NCBI GenBank assembly: GCA_037013685.1
Contig: CM072893.1
Span: 17,999,736-18,063,735 of the forward strand
DNA length: 64,000 nucleotides
Direction: 5' to 3'
From: Acridotheres tristis
Lineage: Eukaryota > Chordata > Aves > Passeriformes > Sturnidae
Positions 35,061-49,198 of this stretch are shown here, piece after piece (the stretch's first letter is position 1; every line of letters begins with the position of its first letter). The notes beneath the pieces were generated by a model, which searched no databases, was not told the origin of the DNA, and worked only from the letters and a program-made list of their open reading frames with translations. The translations under genes were made by a program, and so were the position numbers.

Positions 35061-38000
35061 AGTTGTTAGGTTACAGTTATTTTTAGGGTCAAAAGGGGAG
35101 TGGATTCATCCCTGTGGAAACTTTAGTAAAGTTTCAACTCATGTAAGTCCTGCAATACCCACAAAAATCAGTTCAATGACTTCTCAAAAGTTGAATCAAC
35201 AGAAAATGTGAGAAATGCTTATACCTTCTGAATAATCTGCATCTAGTGCTTTCTACCCCATTGATAAATCTGTGCTTCCACTATAGCATGAGAATATGTT
35301 TTTACTTTGCCAACGTTTTCATCAAGAGATCTCAAATTGCTGTAGCTCAGATGCTGACTAATGTGAAGGAAAAGATTACAAATGGACAGACACAAATAAG
35401 CAGACAAAGCTCAGTCACAGGGTTAAATATATCTGAGTTTAATTCCGTTCTTTCAGTGACAGTGGATGATTCACATGGTTTTCCTGTGCCTGCATGTAAA
35501 ATTAAGTGAATACAGGTTTCCTCTGTGCATCTTGTGTATTTGTACTGCAGGAACTTGGAAGCAGAAACAACCACTTGCTATGTCTTCATAAGATAAGATG
35601 GTAGAACTGGGTGCATTTTCTGATTTTTGTTATGGAGGATATAGTGATGATTCAGAATTAAGTGAATACCATTCTCTAAGTCTAACTCTCAATCTACACT
35701 CTTTACATGAGGGCAAAATTTGCTATCTTCTATAAATCCAGTTTTTACTGGCATCTTTACTGAAGAACTTACCTTCTTACTTTGTTGAGTTTCAAATGTG
35801 GCATGGATGGCCTGAAGGCAGTTGAGAATTTTACCGAATTTGAAGTTATTTGAACAAGCTGTTTCAAAGTTGCAATATTTGGTGAGAGAGAGAAAAGGAG
35901 ATTTTATGACATCTCTTCAGTGGGGTTTTTCCCCCGCCCACTTTGCCCTGGCCTACCAATCAGTCTGAGCTAAGATGTTAGAGTCCTGTGTAAAATCTGG
36001 TAAACTCTACTACATGGCCTCTAACAGCCTATTGAAACAAACACAGTCCTCAGGCTGTTGGAAAGCACGTTTGGAAAGTGATTTAGCTATGAATTTTGGT
36101 ATAGCAGACCAGCCTCCAGCATATTCCTTGGGAAAGTAACCTATTCTGATGTTTTGTTGCAGTTCAATAAGCAGCTGGTTCAGCCATAGAGATTACAGAG
36201 CACAGTCAGGGGTAGAGCAGAGTGTATACAGTGGCAGGGAGGGTGAGGATGACCTCTCTAAGGCACACGGAGGTTCAGTAAGCAAAGGGGATCTTTACTT
36301 GAATTTACTTTCCATTTATTACTGAGACAATATATATAGTGTTGTCAAATCCCCAAATCAGAAATCAAACTGCACAAAATCATAACATTGGCTTTTCACA
36401 ATAACCAAAAGAACTACAGTGCTTTTGAGCACAAGTTAGGCATTTATTTTCTTTGCATCTTAGTCTTCTGAAAATAATGAGTTTTCTCCTGCAAGAGTCA
36501 CAAAGGCCCCTCAGATTTGTAAGTCCTGTATCAGATATACTTTTGCTGTTCTTGTTTTAAAGCCCAGTGTGAAATGCAGCAATTGATGGCATCCACCTGA
36601 AATAGCAGTCTGCTTTTGAAGGCACCTTATGATATTATCATGACCACTTTGAAACAAAAAAGGCTTTTAGAGGTTAAATTGCTCCTAATGGTGAGCAGGT
36701 ATAGAACAGAAGAAATTACCCAGCTTTCTCTTGCCATAATTGGGAGAGGTGAGGTTTGCATGGTGTAAGAGCTTAGCTCCAGTGTGGGTTCTGTGTCTTT
36801 TATAAGGTAAGAAAGAGACATAGAATGGAATTTTAGATCCAAATATTTCTGTGCCTAAATGTGATATGAATGCAAATCCTAAAAAGATGCTGTTTGCATT
36901 AGCCTTTGCTCTACAATGGCTCATATTAAGGGAATGATAAAATGTAGCTTTTCCTATCTCAGAGTAATCTGTGCCTTAAATCACATTTTTCCTGTATATC
37001 TGAAACAAAAGCATTTCAATATATGGGAAATAAATTTAGTATAAGCAACAGTTGTTTGCTATTGAATCCTTTCAACTTCATAAAGACATTAAGTTGTAGG
37101 GGGTAAGATATCTTAATTAATTGTCTGGTTTTGAAATTTACCCATCAAATGTGGAATCAGTGAGCTGGTCCTTCATTGAGCTGCATTAATCTTAACTATA
37201 AGCTTAACAAAAGCCCATTTAATAAAGAGTGTGTGAGAACAGAAGCAGGGTGCCTCCATCTCCAGACAACTGTATACAAAGCCTCTGAACAGCACTGGGT
37301 ATAGTGAGCTGCTTGGCACTGCTGCAGGTTTACCCTGGCCATCACACTCCCTGGCCTCTATTCTGCACCTCCTGCCCATAAGCCATTTCATAAGCCTCAT
37401 GAAAAGGGCTTAAGTTTTCCTGTCAGCCTAGGGGTGAGTGAGCCATTGTGGGAATGATCAGATTCCTCTCCACTCTTTCTGGGAGAGATGTGGGCCCAGT
37501 GATTAAGTACAGGGTGACTTAGACAAAAAAGGGGCATTTGATTTTTAGAAAGAAACATAGAAAGGACATTTTTCTTAAGAAAACTTCTGACTGGAAAGAG
37601 TAGTTTTAAACTTTCTGTTTGAATCCCTGCTTGCTGCCCAAATATAGTCACAGGAATGGCAAGTAGGATAAGGGTCGCTTATTGCTTCTGTTCTTCTGTA
37701 TTACTACCTAATGAAACATTCACCAAAACACCTGGGGCTGATTGGCAAATAAGAATTCCAGTTTTTGATATAGATATTTCAAATTATTTTTTTGCTATGC
37801 AAATGAAACACTCCAAAATAGTCTATCAAAAAAACTTCATCAAGGACTTGGGACACCCAAGTTCACATCACTGATATGGTTTTCCCAGAACAGAAACTTC
37901 AGTGTCATTTTCCTTTATGCATTGACTGCCCCATTACAGACTGCTGCCTGTGCTAAAGGCTGCTTTTGCAGTTTGATCAGAAATTCCATCCTGGACCTGG

Positions 38001-41000
38001 ACTTCCTGCTTGGTGTTTCACCTCAACCACTGCACTGTGTGAGGGTGAATCAGTAAAACCCATCACAACACTTTTAGCTTTTCTTTTAGAAAAGAAAATA
38101 AATGTATTGAGCTCAAAGTGTGACTAGTTCTTGTGCTGATTTGTGCAATTCTATCTCTTTTTCTACTCCTTTACAGTTTGAAAAGAATGACTGGAAATTT
38201 TAAGCACCTGCCTTAGATCAAAAGACTTTAAGAAGCTCAAAATATTAATCTTATTGAAGTTAAAACAAAACACCTAAAAGAGGGAGAGATATGTGTTTAA
38301 TCTGTTGATAAAAAAAGGTTTTAACAGTTTCAGGAACCGAATATAATTCCTTAATGCAATAATTTGCCAAAAGTATGCTGGATTCCCTGTCACTGACAAG
38401 TATTTGAAAAGACACCCATCATAACATTAAAGTAACACTACAGATTAACCATGTACTGTGAGGTTGTTGCGGGAATAACTGTGTTGTATAAATTATCATG
38501 GTGGTCTCATATGATTTTTAAGTTTTTCTATCTTTGAACCAAAATATTCTTCATATAATGCAAGATTATATATCCTGCAGGACTCTTTCTCCATATTTAC
38601 CACATATCCTGGAATTTCCCTTAGAATTGTTGTTCATGAGATTAATTATTTGAGATTTTTCCTGCCTGACATTTTTTTCCTGACAATTATATATACACTG
38701 GGGGTGTCATGTGAGAGTGCAGAAGGTGCCTTGCTACAGCTCTGGGTGCAGGTGATGGCAGATCTGCTGCTGTTTTGGATGTCGTTGGCCTTGAATCACT
38801 TAAGAAACAGAAAGCTTAAAGACAGAATTTCTTCCACTGTTAATATAACAGGACACTTGATAAATATGGAGCCCCAGGCAGAATTTGCATTTAATGGCTC
38901 TAAAATTCAGGTGTGCTATGAAGAGGGTTTGGTATTCATTTCCTTAGGGGTCTTACCTCTCTTTCTTTGTTATATTTTTATGTGCTCTCTGTAATCTCTG
39001 ATGTTTGAATGAGGTGGGTTTACTGAGCACCTGGAATCTGGTTTATGATTTCTGATGCCTTGTATCCTTGTTAAGTGACAATCCATGGCCTTCAGCCCTT
39101 CTGGTACCATGTAGTTCTGCCAAGCCACATTAGCTCAGCCTCACATTTCCTGGCCCGTGCCTCCCCTGGGGCACAGAGCGACCTGTTCAGCTCCCAACAC
39201 TGACAGATGAAGGTAAACATTTTGGGATAAGCAAATCTAATATTCCTTATTTGCACACCTAGGAAAAAAATCAAAGTCAGCCATTCATCTCTCCTGTTTG
39301 ATAAACACAGAAGCTAACCAGGCTGCACTGCATGTGGTTCCCCTGGGGATTGTTTTCATAAGACTTCATGTGAGGATTTTTGTTGCTGTTTTTGAAAACA
39401 TTTTGAGGTTAGATTGCAAATGTGATGTCTTCATTTACAGCCTTTCCTGAACTATAAATCAAGGCATATGTAATTAAATGAAACAGATAGTCAAAACCTT
39501 GACTAAGCTGTTTATTGAGCCTGGAAGGGAAAGAGATGCTGTGGTTTTACGAAAATCAAATATAAAGATCCACTTATAAAATGTAGCTGTCGGGATTCAG
39601 GTACAAGTGTCAGTGATGCATGATAGCAGGTAGCATTGTATACTGTCTGCTGAAGAAACCCATTTGCTAAGGAAAAAAAAAACTGCACTGGAGGACACTT
39701 TGCAATAAGAAATGAGAGCTGTTCAACTTGACTTGCTTAGTCCTGTGAATTTTCTTTTGGGTGGGGGGTGTTTCCATGACACAAAGCTAAAATATTTCTT
39801 GCCTCCCCCCAACTCCAGCATTTTTTCTAATATTAATTATAAAAGGTGGAGATTTTTTTTAGAATTGAATTATGTGTCTAATCTCCTAGACTTCTTTAAA
39901 CTTTACTTTTATGAAATAAAATTATCTTTCCAGAATAGTGTTGTTTCTAGTTGAAAAAAGTTTGCATGGGAGGAAAATAAAAATATCAATCTTCTTGCTG
40001 TAAATTTTTTGAAATAGATGGCTGTGAAATGTTTTCACCATGCATTTATATACATACCTAGAGATATTTATATGTTTGTTATATTTATTATACATGCAAG
40101 TACATTCATGCAAGTAAATAGGGCTTCCTGAGCTCATTCTTCCTTGAAGTACTTTTTAACTTTAACCAGTCCAGCTTCTTCTAGTCTACATTGTGTTCTT
40201 TGCAGGTCCTTACAGTCCTATTTTGCAAATATACCGTGAGAAAATCTCTCAAAATCGTGGCAGTGCATCCCAGATGGGCATCTTTCCCTTTCCTTGCTCT
40301 GCTTCTATTCTTGGACCAAGCACACCTCATTACTGTTTGTTGGAATCTGCATGTAAGCATTAGCATTAAGTCACTACCCTGTTCTTCACCACTGCCTTCT
40401 ACTTACCTGGCAAATGAAAAAGGACCATTCATAGCAGCTGATGCATTCTGGATTGTCCCTGCTGTGGACATTTCCCCATGTCTTGGCCATCTGTGCTTGT
40501 CAGCTACAAACATTTGAAAAGTCAAGGTAACACTGGTGCTCTCTTCTGCATCTAAGGAAATCCACACTTTTGTAGCTGCTGGTGCCACTGAGCCCCTCTT
40601 TTTAAAAGCTGATCAAGCCTCTCTGTAGGTATGGATCTTCAGATCTCTTTAAGGTTGTGCAGAACTTTTGATTAGCTGCAACTTTTACTATGGTGACCAA
40701 TCCAAAATCTTATATGGATCTGGGGTTGTTTAATAGGTTAGTTGGTTCAGTTGCAAGAATTTCCACATGCAAGATAGAATTTGAAGTGGTACCACCTCTC
40801 AGAGTAATGGACCTGATCTCTCAAGACCAGCTTTTCCAGAAACCACTGCAGAGGTGTAATTGGTGCTGGGGATAGAAAGATGGGAAGCACACACACAACG
40901 ATTCCTCTTTCAAAGAGATGGCAGCAACAAAAGCCAACTCTTACTCAGTGTCTCTAGGAATGCCAGCAATCAACAGTTGCTACTATCAGTGAACTCAAGG

Positions 41001-44000
41001 TATGTTTGAAGAGGTTATATTTTATCATCAGGTCCTTCCTCAACAGTGATGTGTAGCTGGAGGATGATGAATGGAAGTTGTCATGATAAAGATTGTAAGG
41101 GAGGGTGTGGGACAGCTGGTGACTTAGCTTGGAAGTGGTAAGTGAGTTGGAATGACAAACTGTTCATTAATTTTTCCACTGGTGTTCATGTTATTTCAAT
41201 CTGATTCTTAAATTTGCAATGATTTATGAAACATATCTTTAAACAAAGACAGTGCTTAAACCCTCTTCTTAATAATCAATAGGATTTTATAAACTTTATC
41301 TGATTACTAATGAAAGTTACATGATTTTCTCTCCAGAATTCCAGCCTGAAAATCATGTAAGAACCATAAAGTTAAAATTTCACACACAAAATTTGTCTAA
41401 TTGGTAGTAAGCAGAATTATGCACGAGTTAAAACTTGGGGGAGAGGTGTTTTCTAAGTACTGTTTAAAGATGAGATACTGTCAGAATTTTTTTTTCTAAA
41501 ACAGAGTGCAGCAAAAAGTTCCTTCTCAGATGGAAATTTTGCAGTGATTCTACTCTGCTTATCTGTTGGTCTGTGATTAAGTAGGATCTAGTAGGCTACA
41601 TGCTGCCTAAGAGAATGCACTATTATTGTACAGAATACAGATATTATTTGGTTTGATTAAAGGTTTTTTTATTAAGTTTAATTTCTTAGAGATTCAGGTT
41701 CAGGTATGAGATAATTAGATTAGCAGAACCTGTGGGTCTTTATGGGAATGATACAAGCAAATTATTTCTTAGAAATGAAGGAAGTTAAATTTCATTCCCC
41801 CAGTGATGCAATTTTAAACAGGAAGGAAATTTCATATACACTTTTTTTTTTCCACATACAAGTGATGAAGGCTAATATAAAATCTGAGTGCTACACAGAA
41901 GAGTGGCTTGAGGCTTTTTCTTCCAGTTTCAGAAAAGTATATTAAAATTTATTTTGTGTTCACTTTTCTAAAAGGAAAAATATGCTTGTGAATCAGGAGC
42001 ACTACTTGCTCAAAAGCTCAAGGCTTTGCTAGGACAAAATATAATCTCAAGCTGTGCAGGGAGAGTTGAAACACCAGGAAGCCCCCAAGCCCTGTACTTC
42101 ATCAGGTACCAGATATCAGACCATGCACCTCACAGATCTCCATGTCTACGTCTGGCCAGGAGTGAGTTGTTTCTCTTTATGCATTTACAATGTGTGTAAG
42201 TGCCAGAGGCTTTAATGCTCTTGCTGTGATGACAGGTAGGCAAAAGGGCAGCATTCACTGAGGCCGTGCCTTGAGGCAGCTGAAAATCCAGCTAAGACTA
42301 AAATACTTAGAACTAAGCATATGTTGATGTGTTTTGCTGAACGAAGATTGATTTAAGTAATACATAAAATGTGCTGTGAAATTTGAGCCTCTATTGCAGG
42401 CTGAAAATGATCAAAATAGCAGTAACTTTAAAAAATATACTGAAAAGATGGCTTCAAAGAATTGTGAATGGAATTGGCTAGTGATTTTTACCTATGAACA
42501 GTGTCTTAGCAATGGGAGCAGCTGCAAAGTAACTGTGTGCAGCCTGCCCAGCCTTTCTGGTTTAGCTCACAGGAGAGGAGGTGTCGGGCTGCTCACAGCC
42601 ACAAGTGCATCATTATACTTCACCAGCTATTTATGTGTAGTGTCCCTGAAGCAGGTTCTTGGACTCCACTGGACTCCTTCCAGATCTACACCGAGATAGG
42701 AATCAGGCTGTACAAGCCAGTAATTAGTCATTTCAGCTTGGGTCTGTCCTTTTTGCCCTAAGAACTAAGCCAAGAAGCCATTAGAAAAATATGTGATCAA
42801 CCAGATTTGTTTCTTATTAATTTTGTGGATGTGGGGGTTTCTGTAATTTACCATTTTGTAGGTGGCAACCAGCAGGAAGCACATGGAATTCTGGCACCAT
42901 GTTCACATCTAGGAAGGGAAATGCCATACATGAAGGGAGGAGGTCAGGAAGGGTGGGGAGAGAAGCAAACCACATTCTGAACATCCACTGCCCAGAGGCC
43001 ATGCAGTAAAGTGATCCAAATAATATTTGTTTGTTTGAAATATCTTAATTTTGCTGCAAGTATGGAACCCTTAAGGTAATTTTGAAAAGTAATACTTTCA
43101 AAAGTGAAAAATAAGATTTTTCTTTTCAGTTAAATCTAAACTATTTGAAATGTCTTTTTCCCCTTCTATATCTATTTCAGATTAAACATATTGCTGAATT
43201 TAATTTAAATTGCCAGTTTTGTTCTTATGAACAGAAGTCTCTTCAGATATCAAATCTTAGTAGTTAATAGAACACCTGACCTAAAATTTTCATGTGATTC
43301 CAGTTCATCACAAACCAGAGCATAACATCTTTGGACCCTCCTGACCTCAAAAAGAAAGCCATTAGATGAACTTTGGATTCATAGCTTACCTCTATTTTCC
43401 ACTGCAAAGCCTAAACATTTTGACTGATAGCTATTATCCTCAGCTGGCAGTAAGTATCTTACTTACTGATCCCTTGAAGACCAATGGCAGGGCCTTTAGG
43501 TGGGTCCATGTTGTACTAATATATAGCGAGAAGCCCCAGTGCAATGTGCTTTCATCTTTTTCCTCACTCTGAGAGAGGTAACTTGCTGTGTGTTGTTGAT
43601 TCAGCTGGAGCTCCTGGGTGGCCCATGTGCAGTTGGTCACAGGTAGATGTATTGCAGCAGTGCAGACAAAATCCTGGATTATTGTGGTATGACTGGTTCC
43701 AGGAAAAGAGGTATATGCTACCAGCCAGCACATGATATATAGAAGGTATTCTTGGCCATTGGTACTACTTGGATGCCCAGAAATGGTAGAGGACATGACA
43801 AAGATGCAATGTGGCAATACTTCAACAAAGGAATGTCTCTCCAGCTGTTTTCCAAGTCTTTTTCTTTTTTGTTTCTATCCTGGCTAATCCCTCTGCATTT
43901 TATCTTAGAATTGATTTTTATCAATTGATGACATGACAATTTAATAGCATCAAATGTGCTACATATAAGCATAGTATCAGGATAGATCTATTACTGTTCT

Positions 44001-47000
44001 TAATGCACTGCTTCCAACAATATCCACTGGCCTCTGACTTCATGAATACAATGTATCCAAATGGTGGATTAAAATCACCACCTATCAAGGCACATTATAC
44101 ACTTTGCTTTTCTTGTACCTTATCTACTCTAGCTTACCAAAGAATCCCCCATCACTAGTGGCCTTTCATCACAGTACTATGTATACACCTGCAGAACCTG
44201 GTCTCTTTGTGTGGCAGTCTCATTGTGAAGATGTTCCATCCCTTCGAGGTGATGAGCACCTCTAGGCTGATATTTGAAAGCTACTATCTAGCATATCAGG
44301 CCCTTAGATTTTATGGGATTCACTCGTAGGGTAGAGTACTCTAGATAAAAACCCCATAAAGGGTAGGGAGTCAATATTCAACAGAAATCAATGCTTAATT
44401 ACTTTGGATACTACTAGTCCAGATAGTCTAGAACAATAGAATAATGCAGCTGTCTAAGGAAATAACGGAGGTACTTCATTCTGAAAATGCTCCTTAGTAC
44501 CTACCAGGACAGGAATCCCAACCTGCTGTCTCTGCCTTAGCCGGTAAAATGGCTCCCTCTACTGCAGCCACGGCAGAAGTCTTGTCTGGAACAACCTGTG
44601 GTTCTTTGCCAACAGTACATCTATGAGCTATTTTCAAAGAGCAAAATAGATGTTTTCAAGCCCACTGAGATGTTGACCTGTACAGCTGAACAGATTTTGT
44701 TTTCCACTTGCACCTTATACCAATTTTTGACAGGGATCATTCTCTTATACAAGAAAATCTCTGTATCTCAATGCCTTGATGACAATAGTTGCCAAAAAAC
44801 AGACAAGTGTTTTCATCTACATGCTGGAGATATATCTAAACTTTGTTTTTAAATGTGGGTAAAAGTGTGTGAGATAAGGAATTTGAAATATGAAAGCTGT
44901 TCAAAATAGAAAGGAAAGAATTATGAATTAAATCTGGCCTTGCATTCTAGACAACAGAAATTCAGTTTCTGACCACTGGCTGATTGCTTCATGTCTCTGG
45001 GATGCGTTCAATATTCTCTTGGAAAATAGGGGTAGTTTGAGAATAATTCCTAATGATTGTGGAAGGCTCAGAAGAATTAGAGAATGTGATGTTGAAAAAC
45101 AGGCCCGCAACAACCTGATCTTGTGCCTCAGTGTCAAAATGTTGATAACAATTAGTGACTGGTCCATTAAAAAATTCAAACCCTATTGTTGCTTTAATAC
45201 AATTGGATTTTCAAGAGCGTTCCCTGAAAAAAAATATGCACACAAGAATTTACACTTTACTTAATGAGCATGCTAATTCTCTACAACATAAAAATAGATA
45301 CTAGTTTTCAAACTGTCTTTAACCTATAATGTGAATCTCCTTGGTCAAATTGGTTTTCTTCTTCTTGATCTTATCTGAAATACTTCGTTGACATTACACA
45401 GGCAATGGGATCTGGAACACAAGGATATGTATAATCCTGTGGTGGCAGATAAATGCTTTGGAATGTTTTTGTTACACAAAATGAAATAGTCTGTACTTTT
45501 TGCAGAACAAACTCAAAAATACGATTTTTAGAGATTTTCCAAAATACTGTTATGGAGTAGACCCTGCTTTAAGCTTCCTGGCTGGGTCTCAAGCAAGCAG
45601 AGAAGGCAGATCATTCTCTTTCTGCTCCCCTACCACAGCTGTGACCAGTTCTAATGCCCAACTCAAGGCTGAGACTTGAGCAGACTGGCAGCTGACCCAG
45701 GGGAACCTTCGTCTGTGGATGTGCTGGACGGTGTTGAGAGAGCAGAGCCTTTGAAAAGAAGGGATGGAAAACATTAGATGAAATTCTGATACTTCAATTG
45801 TTTGTGGGGTGGGAGAGGTTCATGACAGAGCCTGATAAAAGAGAAATAAACAAAAAAGCATGTGGCTGTTTTGCTATGTCTTTCAGTCAGCAGAGGTTCT
45901 GTGGGGATGCAGAACCCCATGATGCCAGCTTCTTGTCAGTTCTGGAAGGAGCTGGAAGCAGACGTGTGTCTATGACACCTTGTGTTTCCTCAGTTTTTAG
46001 TCTGTCTAAGTGAAATGTTTTGCATTCTGGGCCTCATTTACAAATAGTTCCAAATCAGTTTTGCAGGAAATGGCCCCTCAAATGCAGAGTGTAGAGGCAG
46101 AAAGAGTGTAAGGAGGGAACAAATACGTGTTCCTCTTCCATCCTGGCAACCGGTTATTAGACATCTCTTTCCATACACAAATTCTGAGGAAGAAATTGGA
46201 TGCAGCAGCATCACTCCCTGTCACTCAAGCAGGATTACTGGGCCCAGAAAAGACCCAGATTAAGGAGAATGTTGTGGGAGGGGAAAACGGAAAAGGTGGT
46301 TGCAAGCCCAGGAAATGGAAAGACCAAATGTGACTGTCAGTGCTGAGCAGGAATAGGGAGACAAGAAAAAGGCTGTTGCTAAATAAGTTTAGGATATAAA
46401 ACAGACAATGAGAAGAGAAAGTCTTTAAGTGGGAGGAAGGAAACAGAGACAAGAAATAAAAGATTCTGCATGGGAAGAGAGTGAATAGGGAGTCTGAGAG
46501 GTTGAGAGAGATTAAAAAGAGGATTCCATGTAGAAAGAGCTGTGTAAATGTGCAATGCAATCCACTGATTTTTTTCTCCAGCGCAGCTGAGTTTCCACAC
46601 CAGTTTCAACTAGCTGACTAAATGCAAGTTATGTGCAGCTGGCACACATGATCCCTTCTAGGATCTGCCTTATCAATCAAGGAGCCTCAGTTAGGCCTGT
46701 TAGCTTAAACTGATAACTCCACAATATTGCTGCACAGACACAGGTCTGGTGTGGGGCAGCTGTGAATAAAAGTCTGAGTTAAGTGTACAGTGAAGATTTA
46801 ATACATGCATTTACAGACCATTTATTGCAAGGTGACTATGCTCTCAACTGGAGCTATGGGCTCCTAATGTATTACAGATAATATTTAAATTAGATTGTTA
46901 GATTAATTTAAATCTTAAATTGTTAGATTGATATTGTAGAGGGAGGAGGAATGAAGGGATGCTTTTGTGGTCCTTACAGTAAATAAATGGGTAATAAGCC

Positions 47001-48999
47001 TTGTAGTTCTTGTACTACTGGTTTTGACATGAAGAGTGGCCAGTGAAGTCTTATTTTCTGCTTCAGTGCAAGGAACAGATTTGCTGCTGGACTTGCAGAA
47101 GGTCATACAGTGATGTTAGTGATTCATAGTAGCAGGACAGTGGTCTCTTGAGAGAAGCCTGAAATCTGAATTTGCTCACTGGAAATAATGATATTGTGGT
47201 GGAAGGCTCTCATCTGTTGCCAAAGACTCTTAGTGGAAACTTATTCCAAACCATGTTTACCACAGTTGTCTCTTTTCCTTTTGCTCACCACGATCCTTTC
47301 CTGGCACATAAAGATGAGAAGAATCATGCAGTTTGCCACTTTTCTTGTCCAAACAACAAAAATTTTGGAAATTCTGACTTTACCCAGAAGAGGATTTGGA
47401 AGAAACAAATTAGCTCTGTTCACCTTAGTAGTGATAAAATGTCAGTAAAACTTATTTATGTGAAATGAAACTTACTGACAGTTGGACCCATATTTAAACC
47501 TCTCCAACCTCTGCTTGAGTACATGAGAATTAGACTGAGTCTCAGTGCTCCTGCAGAGGCTGGGAGGTTGTGGAGACATTGTGATAGACCATGAGGACAG
47601 AACACAATTAGGGACTTGGAGGGCAGTGTAGCACAGGCTTCTCTTCTATGCAGCCTTTACAAGATGTTTTGCCATTTTACAAGATTTACTTAAGCAGAAT
47701 CAAATTCAGGGTGCAAACCCTTCAAATGTTGTGAAATGGGAACTGCTCACAATGTCCCGTTTAGTTTGTTTTGATCATTGTTGAAACCTAGCAAGAGGTT
47801 GCTTACTCTGAAGTTCAAAGTGATTCAGAACACATAAATATACTCGGTAGTTGATAAATATTCCAAATGTTAAAAACAACCTCCTTTTGTTTCTCTGGTG
47901 CTTAATAATGCTTGCCTTGGAAGTGCCTGCAAGCCTTACTCTGACATCTTTATGACAGTCCAGTTCTTCTAAAAAAAAAAATCCCTTGCTACTTCTTATC
48001 TCCTTTAGCAGCTATATGGACTTGGAGAGATTTATTTGTGTTGTGGTGTGGGTTTTGGGGCCGCAGTATATTTTGTGTTTGATTTGTTGGGTTTTCTGGT
48101 GTCTTTTCCTCATGAAAAATGAGAGAATAAAAAAGCTGGGTATTTTGTTTACTGGAGTAAAAAAGTGAAATCTAGAAAGTCGCTAGTCAAAATTAAAAAA
48201 ATAAGTTGAATTTCTTGAAATGTTTTTTCAGTGGTTTAAAAACATTGCTTCACTTTGATCTTTTAAAATGTCTGCACTTTGTACACAGAAATTAAATTTT
48301 CAGAAAAAATTTCACATTAAGAAGAAAAACGAAATTAGAAAAACTTAGTCACACTTGCACATATTTTGAGGTTTTCCCCCTACAAGTGGTGCTGTGTGCC
48401 AGCAAGGTTAACTTCGTTAGGGAAGTAAGAACAATGTTTAGAACATGATACCTGTTTTGTCCTCACGATTGGAAGAGGATGCCAAGGCTCATCCCAGTGT
48501 ATTCTCCTCCTTCTTTGTACACTAGTGTCTCCTTTTCAGCTATGGTCCTGGAAAATCTGACTGAAGCCTGCCTAAGGAACCCGGCAGAAGGCTGTGTGCT
48601 GTACAGGGTGTGTTAGTCTGCAGGGTTCAGAAAATAATCAGCTCACATCCTGAAATATGAAATTTGTTATCTGTGCCCGCTGCAGCAGTGAATGCTGCCC
48701 TCTGCCTGTGCATTGCATACAATAATCTCTCTTCAGACTGATGGCACAAGAGAGTCTGTCAGCTAAGTTTCAGCTGGACCAAGGCACCACTGGTGTACTG
48801 GGCAATCTTTTTCCCTGCTCTGATATTCCACCAAACATGTTGGAGAATGCCTAAGTGGTGAATCCTACAATTGTGTCAGATTGTGCAACAGTACCATAAC
48901 AACATTCACTTCAATGACACAAAAGCTGTATTATGCTGTTTGAAAAGCTTGTTCAAATTCTAATTCATACTTTCCATGTTATTTTACTAATTTCCTTAC
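35061..48999. other. Long intergenic or intronic stretch, nothing recognised
   Basis: Nearly 14 kb. The longest frames (114 codons at 38650-38994 on the plus strand; 125 codons at 43440-43817 on the minus strand) lack paired splice sites and domain-like composition. Acceptor-like pyrimidine tracts ending in CAG occur (for example near 43150-43182) but have no open exon with a donor behind them. AT-rich imperfect repeats of TTAGATT lie at 46885-46930. No CR1 tail was recognised here. Confidence 0.5.
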
Positions 49000-49028
49000 T
49001 TTTTTTTTCTTTTTCTTTTTTTTTTTTT
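49000..49028 (+). repeat. T-rich pyrimidine tract
   Basis: A 29-base run of T with two C interruptions, lying 16 bases before the CR1 fragment. It is not the CR1 tail, which is at the other end, so the two are probably unrelated or mark the pre-insertion site. Confidence 0.85.
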
Positions 49029-49044
49029 CAAACATCACCTAGAC

Positions 49045-49198
49045 AGGTTGTGGAGTCTTCTTGCCTGGAGATATTCAAAAGCCATTTAGACACAATTGTG
49101 AGTAAAGTGCTCTGGGAGACCCTGCTTGAGCAGGGAGGTTGGACTAGATAAACTCGAGCAATCCTTCCCAACCTTACCCATTTTGTGAATCTGTGAAA
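49045..49198 (+). mobile_element. CR1 LINE 3' end fragment
   Basis: This is the clearest CR1 copy in the window. Landmarks in order: AGGTTGTGGAGTCTTCTTGC, CTGGAGATATTCAAAAGCCA, ACCCTGCTTGAGCAGGGAGG, TTGGACTAGATAA, CCTTCCCAACCTTACCCATT, and the short terminal words TTTGTGAATCTGTGA. This is the untranslated 3' end of an avian-type CR1 LINE inserted in plus orientation and truncated at its 5' side, as most CR1 copies are. The 72-codon frame running through it at 48933-49151 is not a gene. Confidence 0.93.

Noticed and set aside
38650..38994. 114-codon hydrophobic frame resembling a membrane protein
   Set aside because: The hydrophobicity comes from T-rich sequence. There are no paired splice sites, no start context and no recognisable family.
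43150..43220. Strong acceptor-like pyrimidine tract ending TTTCAG
   Set aside because: No open exon with a usable donor follows it.
48933..49151. 72-codon frame across the CR1 fragment
   Set aside because: It reads through the untranslated 3' end of a CR1 LINE and the poly-T tract before it.
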